A stretch of DNA of 64,000 bases, taken from assembly GCF_900186995.1 (NCBI RefSeq), contig NZ_LT906463.1:1736001-1800000 (forward strand), written 5' to 3'. Source of the DNA: Haemophilus pittmaniae (GTDB lineage Bacteria; Pseudomonadota; Gammaproteobacteria; Enterobacterales; Pasteurellaceae). Within the stretch, counting starts at the first letter, position 1, and the number at the start of each line of letters is the position of its first letter. Below the pieces are notes generated by a model that was not told the DNA's origin, made no database searches, and saw nothing but the letters and a program-made list of their open reading frames with translations. Shown piece after piece: positions 46,140 through 56,410 of this stretch. The position numbers were made by a program, and so were the translations under genes.

Positions 46140-47474
46140 TTAAGCGGCTTTTACCGCCTCAGCAATTTCCTCGGCACATTGCTGTGCCAAAGAACCGTCT
46201 TCACATTCTACCATCACGCGGATCAATGGTTCTGTACCGGATTTACGTAATAGAATGCGTCCTTTACCGGCGAGACGTTGTTCAACATCGGCAGCCACAG
46301 CACGCACATTATCATTTTCCAACGGATTGGTTCCGCCCGCAAAACGGACGTTAATTAGCACTTGCGGGAATAATTGTACTCCACCGGCTAATTCATGCAA
46401 CGATAAACGGTGTTTAGCCATCGCAGATAACACCGCTAAGGAAGCAATGATGCCATCACCGGTAGTATTTTTATCAGCAATAATAATGTGACCGGAATTT
46501 TCGCCACCCAAAGTCCAACCGTTTTCCTGCATTTTTTCCAACACATAACGGTCGCCCACATTAGCCCGAACAAAAGGCACACCTAACATTTTTAAGGCGA
46601 TTTCCAAGCTCATGTTACTCATAAGCGTACCCACAACACCACCTTTCAACTGACCGGATCGCAATGCTTCACGAGCAATAATAAAGAGGATTTGGTCACC
46701 ATCGATTTGGTTACCTTTGTGATCGACCATCATAATGCGGTCACCATCACCGTCATAGGCCAAGCCCACATCGGCACCAACTTCCAACACTTTAGCCTGT
46801 AACGCACGTGTATCGGTCGCACCACAATGATCATTAATATTTGTACCGTTCGGTTGAGTACCGATTTCAATCACTTCAGCCCCTAACTCACGCATCACAT
46901 TTGGTGCAATATCATAGGTAGCACCATTAGCACAATCCACAACAATTTTATAGCCATCTAAACTTAAGTGCGCTGGGAAAGTACCTTTACAAAACTCAAT
47001 ATAACGTCCTGCTGCATCTTTGATGCGACTTGCTTTACCCAAATCAGCGGATTCCACGCAGTCCATCGGTTGTTCCAACATTGCTTCGATCGCTTCCTCA
47101 ATTTCATCAGGCAATTTTGTGCCTTGAGCAGAGAAGAATTTGATACCGTTATCATAGTATGGGTTATGTGAAGCAGAAATAACAATTCCCGCCTCCGCAC
47201 GGAAAGTGCGGGTCAAATAGGCAATGGCCGGGGTTGGCATTGGGCCAGTAAAAGCGGCTGACAAACCGGCTGCGGCTAATCCCGCTTCTAGCGCAGATTC
47301 CAACATATAGCCGGAAATTCGGGTATCTTTACCGATCAGCACGGTACGGGAACCTTGGGAAGCCAAAACCTTTCCGGCTGCCCAGCCCAGTTTTAATGCA
47401 AAATCGGGCGTAATCGGATAACTACCCACTTTGCCGCGTACCCCATCGGTACCGAAATATTTACGATTTGCCAT
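46140..47474 (-). CDS. glmM: Phosphoglucosamine mutase GlmM
   Basis: Converts glucosamine-6-phosphate to glucosamine-1-phosphate for peptidoglycan and LPS. 444 residues from the ATG at 47474 (an ATG directly before it is also possible). Phosphoserine loop [18 protein letters not shown], metal loop DGDGDRIMM, sugar loop GGENSGH and phosphate loop [12 protein letters not shown] are all intact. It is in an operon with folP, as in E. coli. Confidence 0.96.
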   Translation of the reverse strand: MANRKYFGTDGVRGKVGSYPITPDFALKLGWAAGKVLASQGSRTVLIGKDTRISGYMLESALEAGLAAAGLSAAFTGPMPTPAIAYLTRTFRAEAGIVISASHNPYYDNGIKFFSAQGTKLPDEIEEAIEAMLEQPMDCVESADLGKASRIKDAAGRYIEFCKGTFPAHLSLDGYKIVVDCANGATYDIAPNVMRELGAEVIEIGTQPNGTNINDHCGATDTRALQAKVLEVGADVGLAYDGDGDRIMMVDHKGNQIDGDQILFIIAREALRSGQLKGGVVGTLMSNMSLEIALKMLGVPFVRANVGDRYVLEKMQENGWTLGGENSGHIIIADKNTTGDGIIASLAVLSAMAKHRLSLHELAGGVQLFPQVLINVRFAGGTNPLENDNVRAVAADVEQRLAGKGRILLRKSGTEPLIRVMVECEDGSLAQQCAEEIAEAVKAA

Positions 47475-47499
47475 CATTCATCCTTAATTAATTGAAATG

Positions 47500-48327
47500 T
47501 TAAGCATTCAGCGTAGCTTGCCAGATTTTCAATGCATCGGCAGTTGCCGCCACATCATGAACGCGTAGAATTTTTGCACCGTTTTGTGCTGCAACTAGCG
47601 CACCTACCGCACTTCCAACCAGACGCTCGTCTACCGGTTTGTCCAATACAGCGCCAATCATCGATTTGCGCGAAAGGCCGATTAACAACGCATAGCCATC
47701 CTCGGTAAAACGGGCAAGCTGTTGTAATAATTGATAATTATGTTGTACGGTTTTGCCAAAACCAAAACCAACATCCCACAGAATATGTTCCTTAGCCAAT
47801 CCCGCCGCCAAACAGTCTTGGGTTCGGGCTTGTAAAAACGCATACACTTCCGCAACCACATCGCCATAATGCGGCTCGGTTTGCATTGTGCGCGGTTGCC
47901 CCTGCATATGCATAATGCAGGTTGGCAAATTTAGTGCGGCTGCCGTTGCCAAGGCGCCGTCTTCGCGTAAGGCTCGAATATCATTGATCATATCCATACC
48001 AACTGTCGCAGCTTGTCGCATCACTTCAGCTTTAGATGTATCAACGGAAATCCAACAATCAAAGCGTTGTGCGACAGCTTCCACGACAGGCACAACGCGC
48101 GCTAATTCTTCCTCAAGGGAAACCTCAGCAGCCATCGGACGGGTCGACTCGCCACCAATATCAATAATGGTTGCGCCTTCTTTAAGCATTTTTTCCGCTT
48201 GGAATAATGCATTATCCAATTGCAAAAAACGCCCGCTATCGGAAAAGGAATCCGGTGTAACATTGAGGATGCCCATAATTTGCGGCGAACCCAAATCTAG
48301 ACATTTATTATTGGCGTAAAGTTTCAT
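47500..48327 (-). CDS. folP: Dihydropteroate synthase FolP
   Basis: Condenses p-aminobenzoate with the pterin pyrophosphate in folate synthesis and is the sulfonamide target. It has 275 residues. Signature segments: MGILNVTPDSFSDSG, GATIIDIGGESTRP and RVHDVAATADAL at the end. It starts at the ATG at 48327, next to an in-frame GTG. It holds a reverse uptake word (47606-47614). It is 23-26 bases ahead of glmM. Confidence 0.95.
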   Translation of the reverse strand: MKLYANNKCLDLGSPQIMGILNVTPDSFSDSGRFLQLDNALFQAEKMLKEGATIIDIGGESTRPMAAEVSLEEELARVVPVVEAVAQRFDCWISVDTSKAEVMRQAATVGMDMINDIRALREDGALATAAALNLPTCIMHMQGQPRTMQTEPHYGDVVAEVYAFLQARTQDCLAAGLAKEHILWDVGFGFGKTVQHNYQLLQQLARFTEDGYALLIGLSRKSMIGAVLDKPVDERLVGSAVGALVAAQNGAKILRVHDVAATADALKIWQATLNA

Positions 48328-48417
48328 CACGTCCGGCAGGTATTAAAAAATTGAAGGGCGTCATTATAGCGAAAGATCGACTATTTTTGTATGGAAATGG
48401 AGTTTGTTTTTTATATC

Positions 48418-48480
48418 CCATAAAATCAATAGGTTACACTACTTTTTTAAGCAAACGATGGTTTTCCCAAGGGCATTTTA
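48418..48480 (-). repeat. Dispersed intergenic palindromic element, copy 8 (degenerate)
   Basis: Reverse copy: ATAAAATCAATAGGTTACACTAC at its core region, an A/T-rich middle, and a degenerate end AAGGGCATTTTA. It is in tandem with copy 9. Confidence 0.55.
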
Positions 48481-48507
48481 TACGATAAACTGGGTTTTAA
48501 AACCAAC

Positions 48508-48572
48508 TCTAATAAAATCAATGAGTTACATGCTATTTTAGATAAAACTTTGATTTTCGATGGGGCGTTTAA
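48508..48572 (-). repeat. Dispersed intergenic palindromic element, copy 9
   Basis: Reverse copy with clear outer arms: AAAATCAA (about 48514-48521) and TTGATTTT (about 48550-48557), ending TCGATGGGGCGTTT. It lies upstream of folP and downstream of mrp. Confidence 0.75.
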
Positions 48573-48579
48573 GGGAATA

Positions 48580-48604
48580 AAAAAGGACGGTTTCCCGTCC
48601 TTTC
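48580..48604 (-). terminator. mrp terminator
   Basis: AAAGGACGG (48582-48590) pairs with CCGTCCTTT (48595-48603). The minus-strand exit is T-rich. Confidence 0.85.
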
Positions 48605-48621
48605 ATTTATTCACCTTGCAA

Positions 48622-49734
48622 TTATTTAACTTCGCGGAACAAAATTTCGCCCGGAATAACCGAACCTTGCCAGTAAAGCTCACTGGCCACTTTTTCCGCT
48701 AATTGTAAGAAGGCTTGGGCGATTTCACCTTGCGGATCTGCTGCCACTGTCGGTTTACCAAAATCCAAATCTTCCCGTAAACGAATATGTAATGGCAATT
48801 GGCCAAGCACTTGCACGTTATATTTACGCGCCATTTTTTCTGCGCCACCGGTACCAAAAATTGCTTCATGGTGGCCGCAATTAGAACAAATATGCATCGA
48901 CATATTTTCAACAATTCCTAATACCGGCACGGAAACCCGTTCGAACATGGCAATGCCCTTCACCGCATCCAATAATGCAATATCCTGTGGCGTTGTTACC
49001 ACCACGGCACCAGTCACTGGAATCTGTTGGGAAAGGGTTAGCTGAATATCGCCGGTGCCCGGAGGCATATCGATTACTAAATAATCTAGCTCATTCCACA
49101 AGGTTTCATTCAATAATTGGCTTAACGCACTGCTAGCCATTGGACCACGCCAAATAGTCGCATTATCATCACTCATCAGATAACCAATGGAATTGCTGTC
49201 TAAGCCTAATGCCTTAATTGGGCTGATATGTTGATTATCTGGTGAGGTTGGGCGTTGATCCGCCGCACCTAGCATATGTGGAATCGATGGACCGTAAATA
49301 TCCGCATCCAAAATACCTACTTTGGCACCTTGTGCTTGCAGAGCCAAAGCTAAATTCACCGATACCGTTGATTTACCAACACCACCTTTCCCCGAAGTCA
49401 CGGCAATAATATTTTTCACGCCTTTCACCGCCGGTTGGTCGTTGGCACGTTTTAAGGTCGCAATTTGATAATTCACTGCCCATTTAATTTGGCGACACTC
49501 GGCTGCGGCTAACAAAGCTTCAGAAACGCTTTGTTTGAGTGCCTCCACACCGGTATTCCAAGCAAAAGGTAATTGCAATTCAATGCGTAGCAAATCACCG
49601 GCTTTTTCCGCTTTTTTTAACGCATTTAAAGCAATGAGATCTTTTTTAAGGGTGGGATACTGAAATTGTTGAATGATTTGGCTAATTTGCGCCTGCTGTT
49701 GCGGGCTGAGGTTATCGGAGAAAGTTGTTGTCAT
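48622..49734 (-). CDS. mrp: Mrp/ApbC iron-sulfur cluster carrier ATPase
   Basis: P-loop ATPase that carries [4Fe-4S] clusters to target enzymes; candidate clients here include aconitase and hydrogenase-linked proteins (inference). 370 residues from the ATG at 49734 after AAGGAAC. N-terminal MIP18-like domain, deviant Walker A SGKGGVGKST, and the cluster-binding Cys pair in HICSNCGHHEAIFG. It is divergent from metG, the common enteric arrangement. Confidence 0.94.
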   Translation of the reverse strand: MTTTFSDNLSPQQQAQISQIIQQFQYPTLKKDLIALNALKKAEKAGDLLRIELQLPFAWNTGVEALKQSVSEALLAAAECRQIKWAVNYQIATLKRANDQPAVKGVKNIIAVTSGKGGVGKSTVSVNLALALQAQGAKVGILDADIYGPSIPHMLGAADQRPTSPDNQHISPIKALGLDSNSIGYLMSDDNATIWRGPMASSALSQLLNETLWNELDYLVIDMPPGTGDIQLTLSQQIPVTGAVVVTTPQDIALLDAVKGIAMFERVSVPVLGIVENMSMHICSNCGHHEAIFGTGGAEKMARKYNVQVLGQLPLHIRLREDLDFGKPTVAADPQGEIAQAFLQLAEKVASELYWQGSVIPGEILFREVK

Positions 49735-49884
49735 ATCTGTTCCTTGAAAGTAGAGTAAATTTGTCGGGCACATTTAACCATTTTCAGCGCCATCTGTTAA
49801 GTAACTTGTTCGTTCAACTAGAAAAAATACCGTTGTTCGGGTATCATACGCGCAATTTTTTTGCACTTTAAACAGAGAAAAACA

Positions 49885-51933
49885 ATGTCAAATTCATCCC
49901 GTAAAATTTTAGTGACCTGTGCCTTACCTTATGCCAATGGCGCTATTCATTTGGGTCATATGTTGGAGCATATCCAAGCGGATATTTGGGTTCGCTTTCA
50001 ACGGATGCGCGGCCACCACGTACATTTTGTGTGTGCAGATGATGCACACGGCACGCCGATTATGCTCAATGCCGATAAATTAGGCATTACTCCGGAGCAG
50101 CTTATCGAGCAGGCGAAAGCAGATCATATTCGTGATTTCCAAGGGTTTAATATTAGCTTCGATAATTATCATTCCACCCACAGTGAAGAAAATCGCGAAA
50201 TCACAGCTGAAATTTACAACAAACTCAACGCAGCCGGTTTTATTAAAACTAAAACTATTTCGCAGCTTTTTGACCCGGAAAAAAATATGTTCTTGCCTGA
50301 TCGTTTCGTCAAAGGCACTTGTCCGAACTGCGGTGCGGAAGATCAATACGGGGATAACTGCGAGGTCTGTGCATCAACTTATAGCCCAATGGATTTGCTT
50401 AATCCGCGTTCAGCGGTTTCCGGTGCAACTCCTATCGTAAAAGAATCGGAACATTTTTTCTTTGATTTACCGGCCTTTGAAGGCATGTTAAAAGACTGGA
50501 CCCGTTCCGGCACGCTACAGCCGGAAATTGCGAATAAGATGCAGGAATGGTTTGAAAGCGGTTTACAACAATGGGATATTTCCCGTGATGCCCCTTACTT
50601 TGGATTCCCAATTCCAGGCACCAAAGACAAATTCTTCTATGTTTGGTTGGATGCGCCAATTGGCTACATGGCATCCTTCAAAAATCTTTGCCAACGTGAA
50701 GGACTTGATTTTAATGAATTCTGGGCAGAAGACTCAACTGCCGAGCTTTATCACTTCATCGGTAAGGATATTGTTTATTTCCATAGCCTATTCTGGCCGG
50801 CCATGTTGCAAGGTGCAGGATACCGCAAACCGACCAACGTCTTTGCCCACGGCTATGTCACCGTAGACGGCGCGAAAATGTCTAAATCCCGCGGTACCTT
50901 TATTCAGGCATCAACCTATTTAAACCATCTTGATCCGGAATGTTTGCGTTATTACTACGCGGCTAAACTCAACGATCGTATTGAAGATCTGGATTTCAAT
51001 TTGGATGACTTTGTACAACGGGTCAATACCGACATCGTAAATAAGCTGGTCAACCTGGCTTCACGTAATGCCGGTTTTATTGCTAAACGCTTTGACGGTA
51101 AATTGGCCAATACCTTGGAAGATACCGCGCTATTTAACGAATTTACCGCGCAAGCGGAGCAGATCGCGAATTATTATGAACAACGCGAATATAACAAAGC
51201 GATTCGTGAGATCATGGCATTAACCGATAAAGCCAATAAATACATTGATGAAAAAGCACCTTGGGTATTAGCGAAAGAGGAAGGCAAAGAAAGCGAATTG
51301 CAGGCGGTTTGCTCAATGGGTATCGAATTATTCCGTATCTTAATGAGTTATTTAAAACCGGTTCTACCACAATTGGCTGAACGGGCAGAATCCTTCCTGC
51401 AAACCGAATTACGTTGGGATAACATTGCCCAACCATTGCACAACCACCAATTAGCGCCGTTTAAAGCCTTGTTCTCGCGTTTGGACAAAAAACAAATTGA
51501 TGCCGTTGTGGATGAAACCAAAGCATTATTTGCCGCAACACAAACAGCCCCGGCAAGCAAAGCTGCAACAGAATCAGCCAGCAGTAATATCGAACCGATT
51601 GCCGATAGCATCAGCATCGATGATTTTGCCAAAATCGATATGCGAGTAGCGAAGGTATTGCAATGTGAGGCGGTTCCGGAATCCAACAAATTGTTGCGTT
51701 TCCAATTGGATTTAGGCGATCACCAACGCCAAGTACTTTCTGGTATTAAAGCTGCCTACGGCAAACCGGAAGAACTTGTTGGCCGTTTTGTGATTGTGGT
51801 AGCTAACCTTGCTCCACGCAAAATGAAATTCGGAGTTTCAGAAGGAATGATCCTCTCCGCCGGTAGCGGTGGTGCTGACTTATTCCTACTTTCCGCGGAT
51901 AGCGGAGTCACTGCAGGAATGCAGGTTAAATAA
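49885..51933 (+). CDS. metG: Methionyl-tRNA synthetase
   Basis: Class I synthetase charging tRNA-Met. 682 residues from the ATG at 49885. The longer frame starts at a TTG. HIGH-type motif AIHLGHM, zinc-binding [22 protein letters not shown] in [11 protein letters not shown], and a C-terminal EMAP/tRNA-binding domain from about residue 580 ([20 protein letters not shown]). Confidence 0.97.
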   Translation: MSNSSRKILVTCALPYANGAIHLGHMLEHIQADIWVRFQRMRGHHVHFVCADDAHGTPIMLNADKLGITPEQLIEQAKADHIRDFQGFNISFDNYHSTHSEENREITAEIYNKLNAAGFIKTKTISQLFDPEKNMFLPDRFVKGTCPNCGAEDQYGDNCEVCASTYSPMDLLNPRSAVSGATPIVKESEHFFFDLPAFEGMLKDWTRSGTLQPEIANKMQEWFESGLQQWDISRDAPYFGFPIPGTKDKFFYVWLDAPIGYMASFKNLCQREGLDFNEFWAEDSTAELYHFIGKDIVYFHSLFWPAMLQGAGYRKPTNVFAHGYVTVDGAKMSKSRGTFIQASTYLNHLDPECLRYYYAAKLNDRIEDLDFNLDDFVQRVNTDIVNKLVNLASRNAGFIAKRFDGKLANTLEDTALFNEFTAQAEQIANYYEQREYNKAIREIMALTDKANKYIDEKAPWVLAKEEGKESELQAVCSMGIELFRILMSYLKPVLPQLAERAESFLQTELRWDNIAQPLHNHQLAPFKALFSRLDKKQIDAVVDETKALFAATQTAPASKAATESASSNIEPIADSISIDDFAKIDMRVAKVLQCEAVPESNKLLRFQLDLGDHQRQVLSGIKAAYGKPEELVGRFVIVVANLAPRKMKFGVSEGMILSAGSGGADLFLLSADSGVTAGMQVK

Positions 51934-51936
51934 AAT

Positions 51937-51964
51937 AAAGGGCGACACTTGTCGCCTTTTTTAT
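51937..51964 (+). terminator. metG terminator
   Basis: GGCGACA (51941-51947) pairs with TGTCGCC (51950-51956), followed by a T run. Confidence 0.88.
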
Positions 51965-52033
51965 TGCTTAAATTAAGCAAATACCCTAGTATATCACTCA
52001 ACTTATAGCATCAAAGACAACGAGGAAAATCAT

Positions 52034-52897
52034 ATGGCAAAGGAACTCATCTGTTACAAAAGAATGCCCGTATGGACTGCTGATCGCCTACCACAAATGT
52101 TTCGCGAAAAGCACAACACGAAAGTCGGTACTTGGGGGAAATTAACCGTATTAAAAGGCCAACTGAAATTTTTCGAGCTCAATGAAGATGGCTCAGTAAT
52201 TGCCGAACATCTCTTTAGCGCCGGCAGTGAATCACCTTTTGTTGAACCACAAAGCTGGCATCGCGTAGAAGCAGCAAGCGATGACTTAGAGTGTTTTTTG
52301 GAATTTTACTGTACGCCAGAAGATTACTTCAGTAAAAAATACAATATGACCGCCACGCATTCGGAAGTGGTCGAAGCCATGCAAACCATCCAGCCATGCA
52401 AAGTATTAGATTTAGGTTGTGGCCAAGGACGCAACTCACTTTATTTGGCTCTTAAGGAATTTGATGTCACCGCTTGGGATCACAATGAAAGCAGCTTGGC
52501 TTTCTTAAACGAAACCAAGGCAAAAGAAAATTTAGAAATCGACACAGCGCTGTATGATATCAATCAGGCCGCGATTAGTGAAAATTATGATTTTATTCTA
52601 TCCACTGTTGTCTTTATGTTCTTAGATCGTGCCCGTATTCCGGCGATTATTGACAACATGCAGCAGCACACCAAACCGGGTGGTTATAATCTCATCGTTG
52701 CAGCTATGTCCACCGATGATGTACCTTGTCCGTTAGCCTTTTCCTTCACCTTCAAAGAAAATGAATTGAAGGAATATTATCAAGGTTGGCAATTCATTAA
52801 ATACAATGAAAACATGGGTGAATTGCATAAAACCGATGAAAATGGTAATCGCATTAAAATGAAATTTGTCACCATGCTGGCTAAAAAACCACAATAA
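52034..52897 (+). CDS. tehB: Tellurite-resistance methyltransferase TehB (long form)
   Basis: SAM-dependent methyltransferase with an extra N-terminal cupin-like domain (residues about 1-95: KRMPVWTADRLPQMFREKHNT, SFVEPQSWHRVE type text). The SAM motif VLDLGCGQGRNSLYLAL is near residue 133. It has 287 residues, the same two-domain length as H. influenzae TehB, where it is linked to tellurite and oxidative-stress resistance. It is monocistronic with a hairpin after it. Confidence 0.92.
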   Translation: MAKELICYKRMPVWTADRLPQMFREKHNTKVGTWGKLTVLKGQLKFFELNEDGSVIAEHLFSAGSESPFVEPQSWHRVEAASDDLECFLEFYCTPEDYFSKKYNMTATHSEVVEAMQTIQPCKVLDLGCGQGRNSLYLALKEFDVTAWDHNESSLAFLNETKAKENLEIDTALYDINQAAISENYDFILSTVVFMFLDRARIPAIIDNMQQHTKPGGYNLIVAAMSTDDVPCPLAFSFTFKENELKEYYQGWQFIKYNENMGELHKTDENGNRIKMKFVTMLAKKPQ

Positions 52898-52913
52898 TTC
52901 GATTAGCCACAAA

Positions 52914-52945
52914 CAAGGGCGTTTTATATACGCCCTTGATTTTGT
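52914..52945 (+). terminator. Hairpin after tehB
   Basis: CAAGGGCG (52914-52921) pairs with CGCCCTTG (52931-52938), followed by ATTTTG. Confidence 0.75.
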
Positions 52946-52957
52946 CTAGACGGCAAC

Positions 52958-53045
52958 AAACGCCCCCTCGAAAATCAAAGTTTTTGTCAAAAACAACCAT
53001 AACCCATTGATTTTATTAGGGTTGATGTAAAATCTATTTTTAGCA
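52958..53045 (+). repeat. Dispersed intergenic palindromic element, copy 10 (clearest)
   Basis: Best-preserved copy. It runs from AAACGCCCCCTCG, then AAAATCAA, then GTTTTTG-T-CAAAAAC (inner palindrome), then the core CCCATTGATTTTATTAGGG and GTTGATGTAAAATC. Outer arms AAAATCAA and TTGATTTT are perfect. It lies between tehB and the flippase gene. Confidence 0.8.
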
Positions 53046-53136
53046 CATTGCTGTCGTTCAACCGTTCACGGGAAATTTGCCCAATCCCCTATTCCCCCTT
53101 ATAATCTCCACTCCATTTATCCAAGAATAAAATTGA

Positions 53137-54675
53137 ATGTCCAATAACGCCGGCGCCAATAAAAAAATAGCCAAAAACACTCTCTTTTTGTATATCCGCA
53201 TGCTCTTCAATATGGGCGCGATGCTCTATATTTCCCGCGTGGTCTTGCGGGTGTTGGGCGTGGAAGATTTTGGTGTCTACAACATTGTTATGGGCGTGGT
53301 GATCCTATTTTCATTTTTTAACGGCACCATGACCGCCACTACACAGCGTTTCATTAATGTAGAAAAAGCCTCAGGTGATCCCTTAAAGGTTAATAAAGTC
53401 TTCAATATCAGTATCTTAAATCATGTACTGATTATGTTCTTGGTCGTTCTGTTGGCAGAAACCGCCGGCCTATGGTTTCTGAATGTCAAACTTAATATTC
53501 CCGCTGCCCGAATGCCTGCAGCCAATATTGTCTATCAATTAGCGCTTTTAATCGCCTTGGTCGAAATCATCAAGGTGCCTTTTAATGCGATGATTGTAGC
53601 CCATGAAAAGATGGCTTTTTATGCTTGGCTCGGACTTGCAGAAACAGTACTTAAACTCAGCGCAGTATTTATCCTAATGCATATTGAGCATTACGATAAA
53701 TTGATTGCCTATGGTGGCTTATTGCTTGGGGTTAGTCTGTCTGTGCTCTGTCTATTTGTGTTTTTCTGTAAACGCACATTTCCTGTGGAAACCCGTTTCC
53801 GCTTGTACAAGGATTTAGATAAAACCCGAGAGATGGTGAGTTTCTCCGGTTGGATGCTGTTGGGGCAAGTGGCCGTGGTCGGCTCCACTCAAGGTCTGAA
53901 TATGGTTACCAACCTATTCTTCGGTGTCCTTGTAAACGCCGCGGTGGGTATTGCTAATCAGGTGGATGCTGCGGTTTATGCCTTCGTGAATAATTTCCAA
54001 GTAGCCTTTAATCCGCAATTGGTACAATCCTATGCTGCAAAGGATTATGATCGTAACCGCCGTTTAATTTTGGCTACATCAAAATATTCCCTGTATTTGA
54101 TTGCAATTTTATCAGCACCGGTCCTCTACTTTAGCCATACTCTGCTCACTTGGTGGTTAGGCGACAATCTACCGCAATATGTAGAACAATTGGTGCAAGC
54201 AACCATCCTTTGTTCGCTAATCAGTGCTATGGCCGGTTCTTTTTGGATGACCGCATTGGCGATCGGTGCACAAAGTGTTAAACAATATAATATCGTACTA
54301 ACCTTAATCGATTTATGCACAGTACCTTTGGCCTACTATCTATTTACCTTAGGATTTAATCCTGTGTATGCCTTTATCGGTAAATTCACAACCGCTATGA
54401 TTATGCAAATTTACCGACTTTACTTTATTAATAAAAAGGTGAAATTTAACCGTAGTGAATTTGTCTCATACCTGTTCAATGTGGTCGTGATTTTCACCCT
54501 AATGCTAAGCCTGATTTATTTATCGGATACCAAAAGAACCTATAGCTTTATGGCTTTCATCGGCGGAGCCTTTATTTTGGAAATCATTTTGATTGCCGTG
54601 ATTGTGCTGTTTGGTCTTAATCGTCAGGAAAAAAATTTAATTTTTAGCTATATCAACCAGCGAGTACGCAAATGA
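53137..54675 (+). CDS. Wzx/MATE-type polysaccharide flippase
   Basis: Multi-pass inner-membrane protein of 512 residues with about 12-14 hydrophobic segments, of the lipid-linked oligosaccharide flippase family (NTLFLYIRMLFNMGAMLYISR, LRVLGVEDFGVYNIVMG). First gene of a coupled run: its stop overlaps the next start by four bases (ATGA). Codon choice is similar to neighbours. The glycan it moves is unknown because no glycosyltransferases lie beside it. Confidence 0.87.
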   Translation: MSNNAGANKKIAKNTLFLYIRMLFNMGAMLYISRVVLRVLGVEDFGVYNIVMGVVILFSFFNGTMTATTQRFINVEKASGDPLKVNKVFNISILNHVLIMFLVVLLAETAGLWFLNVKLNIPAARMPAANIVYQLALLIALVEIIKVPFNAMIVAHEKMAFYAWLGLAETVLKLSAVFILMHIEHYDKLIAYGGLLLGVSLSVLCLFVFFCKRTFPVETRFRLYKDLDKTREMVSFSGWMLLGQVAVVGSTQGLNMVTNLFFGVLVNAAVGIANQVDAAVYAFVNNFQVAFNPQLVQSYAAKDYDRNRRLILATSKYSLYLIAILSAPVLYFSHTLLTWWLGDNLPQYVEQLVQATILCSLISAMAGSFWMTALAIGAQSVKQYNIVLTLIDLCTVPLAYYLFTLGFNPVYAFIGKFTTAMIMQIYRLYFINKKVKFNRSEFVSYLFNVVVIFTLMLSLIYLSDTKRTYSFMAFIGGAFILEIILIAVIVLFGLNRQEKNLIFSYINQRVRK

Positions 54676-55625
54676 ATCAACAACTTATTGATTTAAAAAA
54701 CAAACTGTCTCCGATTGCAGATTTAATCAAAGATAAGAGCGATGTTTTTTATTTTGATTACCCCCTACACCTCAATGTAGGTGACTTGTTAATCTACCAT
54801 GGCACCGAACAGTTCTTTAAGGATCACGGTATTCAAATTCGCCTAAAACTTTGCGAATTTGATATGGATATTGACGAAGTCAAAGCTAAAATCACTGCCA
54901 ATACGACTATTTTGTTGCATGGCGGCGGTAACTTTGGGGATCTCTATCCACAACACCAAAAAATTCGTGAGGCCATGGTTACTCATTTCCCCAACAATCG
55001 AATTATCGTTCTACCGCAAACCCTATACTTTAAAGATACCGACAATTTGCAGCAGTCTGCAAAATTATTCCGTACCCATGCAGATTGTCATCTGATTGCT
55101 CGCGATCAACGAACCTTTGATACATTTAAAGCCTTTTCCGAGCATGTTTATCTATCTCCGGATATGGCTCATCAACTTTATGGTAGTTTACCGTGCAAAA
55201 CTGAAATGACCGGCAAGGCACTCTATTTTTTACGCAAAGATGTAGAAGCAAGTCAAATTGAAAAAGAAATTACAGCAGCATTGCCGGCCGGCGCTCATAT
55301 TAAAGATTGGGATGATTTACTTTCGATGGTCGATAACAATGTTTTAGCCTTGAGTTGGCGTTTAAGTAAATGGGCTAACCAGCGACAAGCTTACTGGTTG
55401 AAAGATCAAATTAACCGTTTTTGGTTTAGATATACGCAAGGAATTACCAAACGGGTAGCGAAAAACTTTCTAAGTTATGACCAAGTCACTACAACCCGTT
55501 TACACGGCCATATTTTTTCCTGCCTATTGGAAATCCCAAATACGGTCTGCGATAACGCCTATGGTAAAAATAAAGCTTATGCTGCTTTGTGGACTAAAGA
55601 ATTGAATTTTGTCACTCTGGAATAA
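54672..55625 (+). CDS. Polysaccharide pyruvyl-transferase-family protein
   Basis: CsaB/ExoV-like family adding pyruvyl ketals to surface sugars, 317 residues. Typical text: LNVGDLLIYHGTEQFF, TTILLHGGGNFGDLYPQHQKIRE, RIIVLPQTLYFK, LIARDQRTFDTF and TTTRLHGHIFSCLLEIP. It is translationally coupled to the flippase. The substrate is inferred only. Confidence 0.88.
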   Translation: MNQQLIDLKNKLSPIADLIKDKSDVFYFDYPLHLNVGDLLIYHGTEQFFKDHGIQIRLKLCEFDMDIDEVKAKITANTTILLHGGGNFGDLYPQHQKIREAMVTHFPNNRIIVLPQTLYFKDTDNLQQSAKLFRTHADCHLIARDQRTFDTFKAFSEHVYLSPDMAHQLYGSLPCKTEMTGKALYFLRKDVEASQIEKEITAALPAGAHIKDWDDLLSMVDNNVLALSWRLSKWANQRQAYWLKDQINRFWFRYTQGITKRVAKNFLSYDQVTTTRLHGHIFSCLLEIPNTVCDNAYGKNKAYAALWTKELNFVTLE

Positions 55626-55627
55626 GC

Positions 55628-56371
55628 ATGTTTGAGCTAAAACGTTTAATTACCGCAATGTTACTACCGCCTTTTAATGTCTTAATTTTATTAGGTATCG
55701 GTTTACTATTAAGTCGTCTGCAATGGAAAAAACTAGGTCGTTGTTGCCTGTTTCTATCGGTTTTGATTCTGTATATTTTCAGTATTCCCTATACAGCACA
55801 ACTGTTGAAAGATAGCCTGGTTAAGAATGATGCGTTAAGCCTACAGGAATATCAAAGTGCACAGGCGATCGTATTACTTGGTGGTGGGTTACGAGATAGC
55901 CAAGAGCTTTATGCCCCTTTGGCATCTAGTGCAGTACAGTTAGAACGCTTACGTTATGCGGCCTATTTGCAAAAATCCACCGGTTTACCATTACTGATCA
56001 CGGGAGCCAGCCCAACCGGAGCAATTGAGGCTAAAATTGCTGCACAAGAACTGCAGGAGTTTTTTAATGTGCCTACCCGCTGGATTGAGCCGAAAGCCTT
56101 GACGACTAAAGAAAATGCACTTTATAGTCAAAAAATCCTGGCAGAAAACGGTATTCATAAAATTATTTTAGTAACCAATGAATGGCATATGCAACGAGCC
56201 AAACTGCTATTTGAACAACAGGGATTTGAAGTGCTCCCTGCTTCCGTAGGTGAAGGTAAAACCCCTGAGGAATATGGAATTAATCTATTTCATTTTGTTC
56301 CACAGGGCGGTGCTATGGCTAAGAACACCCAATTACTCAAAGAGTGGTTGGGCTATTGGAAAGAAAAATAG
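55628..56371 (+). CDS. ElyC/YdcF-family (DUF218) envelope protein
   Basis: Membrane protein of 247 residues with two N-terminal helices (LLPPFNVLILLGIGLLLSR, CCLFLSVLILYIFSIPYTAQLL) and the DUF218 domain (AQAIVLLGGGLRDSQ, LPLLITGASPTG, TTKENALYSQKIL, VTNEWHMQRAKLLFEQQG). In E. coli ElyC affects peptidoglycan and enterobacterial common antigen lipid carriers. It lies two bases after the pyruvyl-transferase gene. Confidence 0.87.
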   Translation: MFELKRLITAMLLPPFNVLILLGIGLLLSRLQWKKLGRCCLFLSVLILYIFSIPYTAQLLKDSLVKNDALSLQEYQSAQAIVLLGGGLRDSQELYAPLASSAVQLERLRYAAYLQKSTGLPLLITGASPTGAIEAKIAAQELQEFFNVPTRWIEPKALTTKENALYSQKILAENGIHKIILVTNEWHMQRAKLLFEQQGFEVLPASVGEGKTPEEYGINLFHFVPQGGAMAKNTQLLKEWLGYWKEK

Positions 56372-56410
56372 TCTGACAAGGTATTTTATTTATAAGCAAG
56401 GAGATTTTTT

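Noticed and set aside
3722-53045. CRISPR repeats
   Set aside because: The ten repeat copies are scattered over 50 kb, vary in sequence and are not separated by regular spacers.
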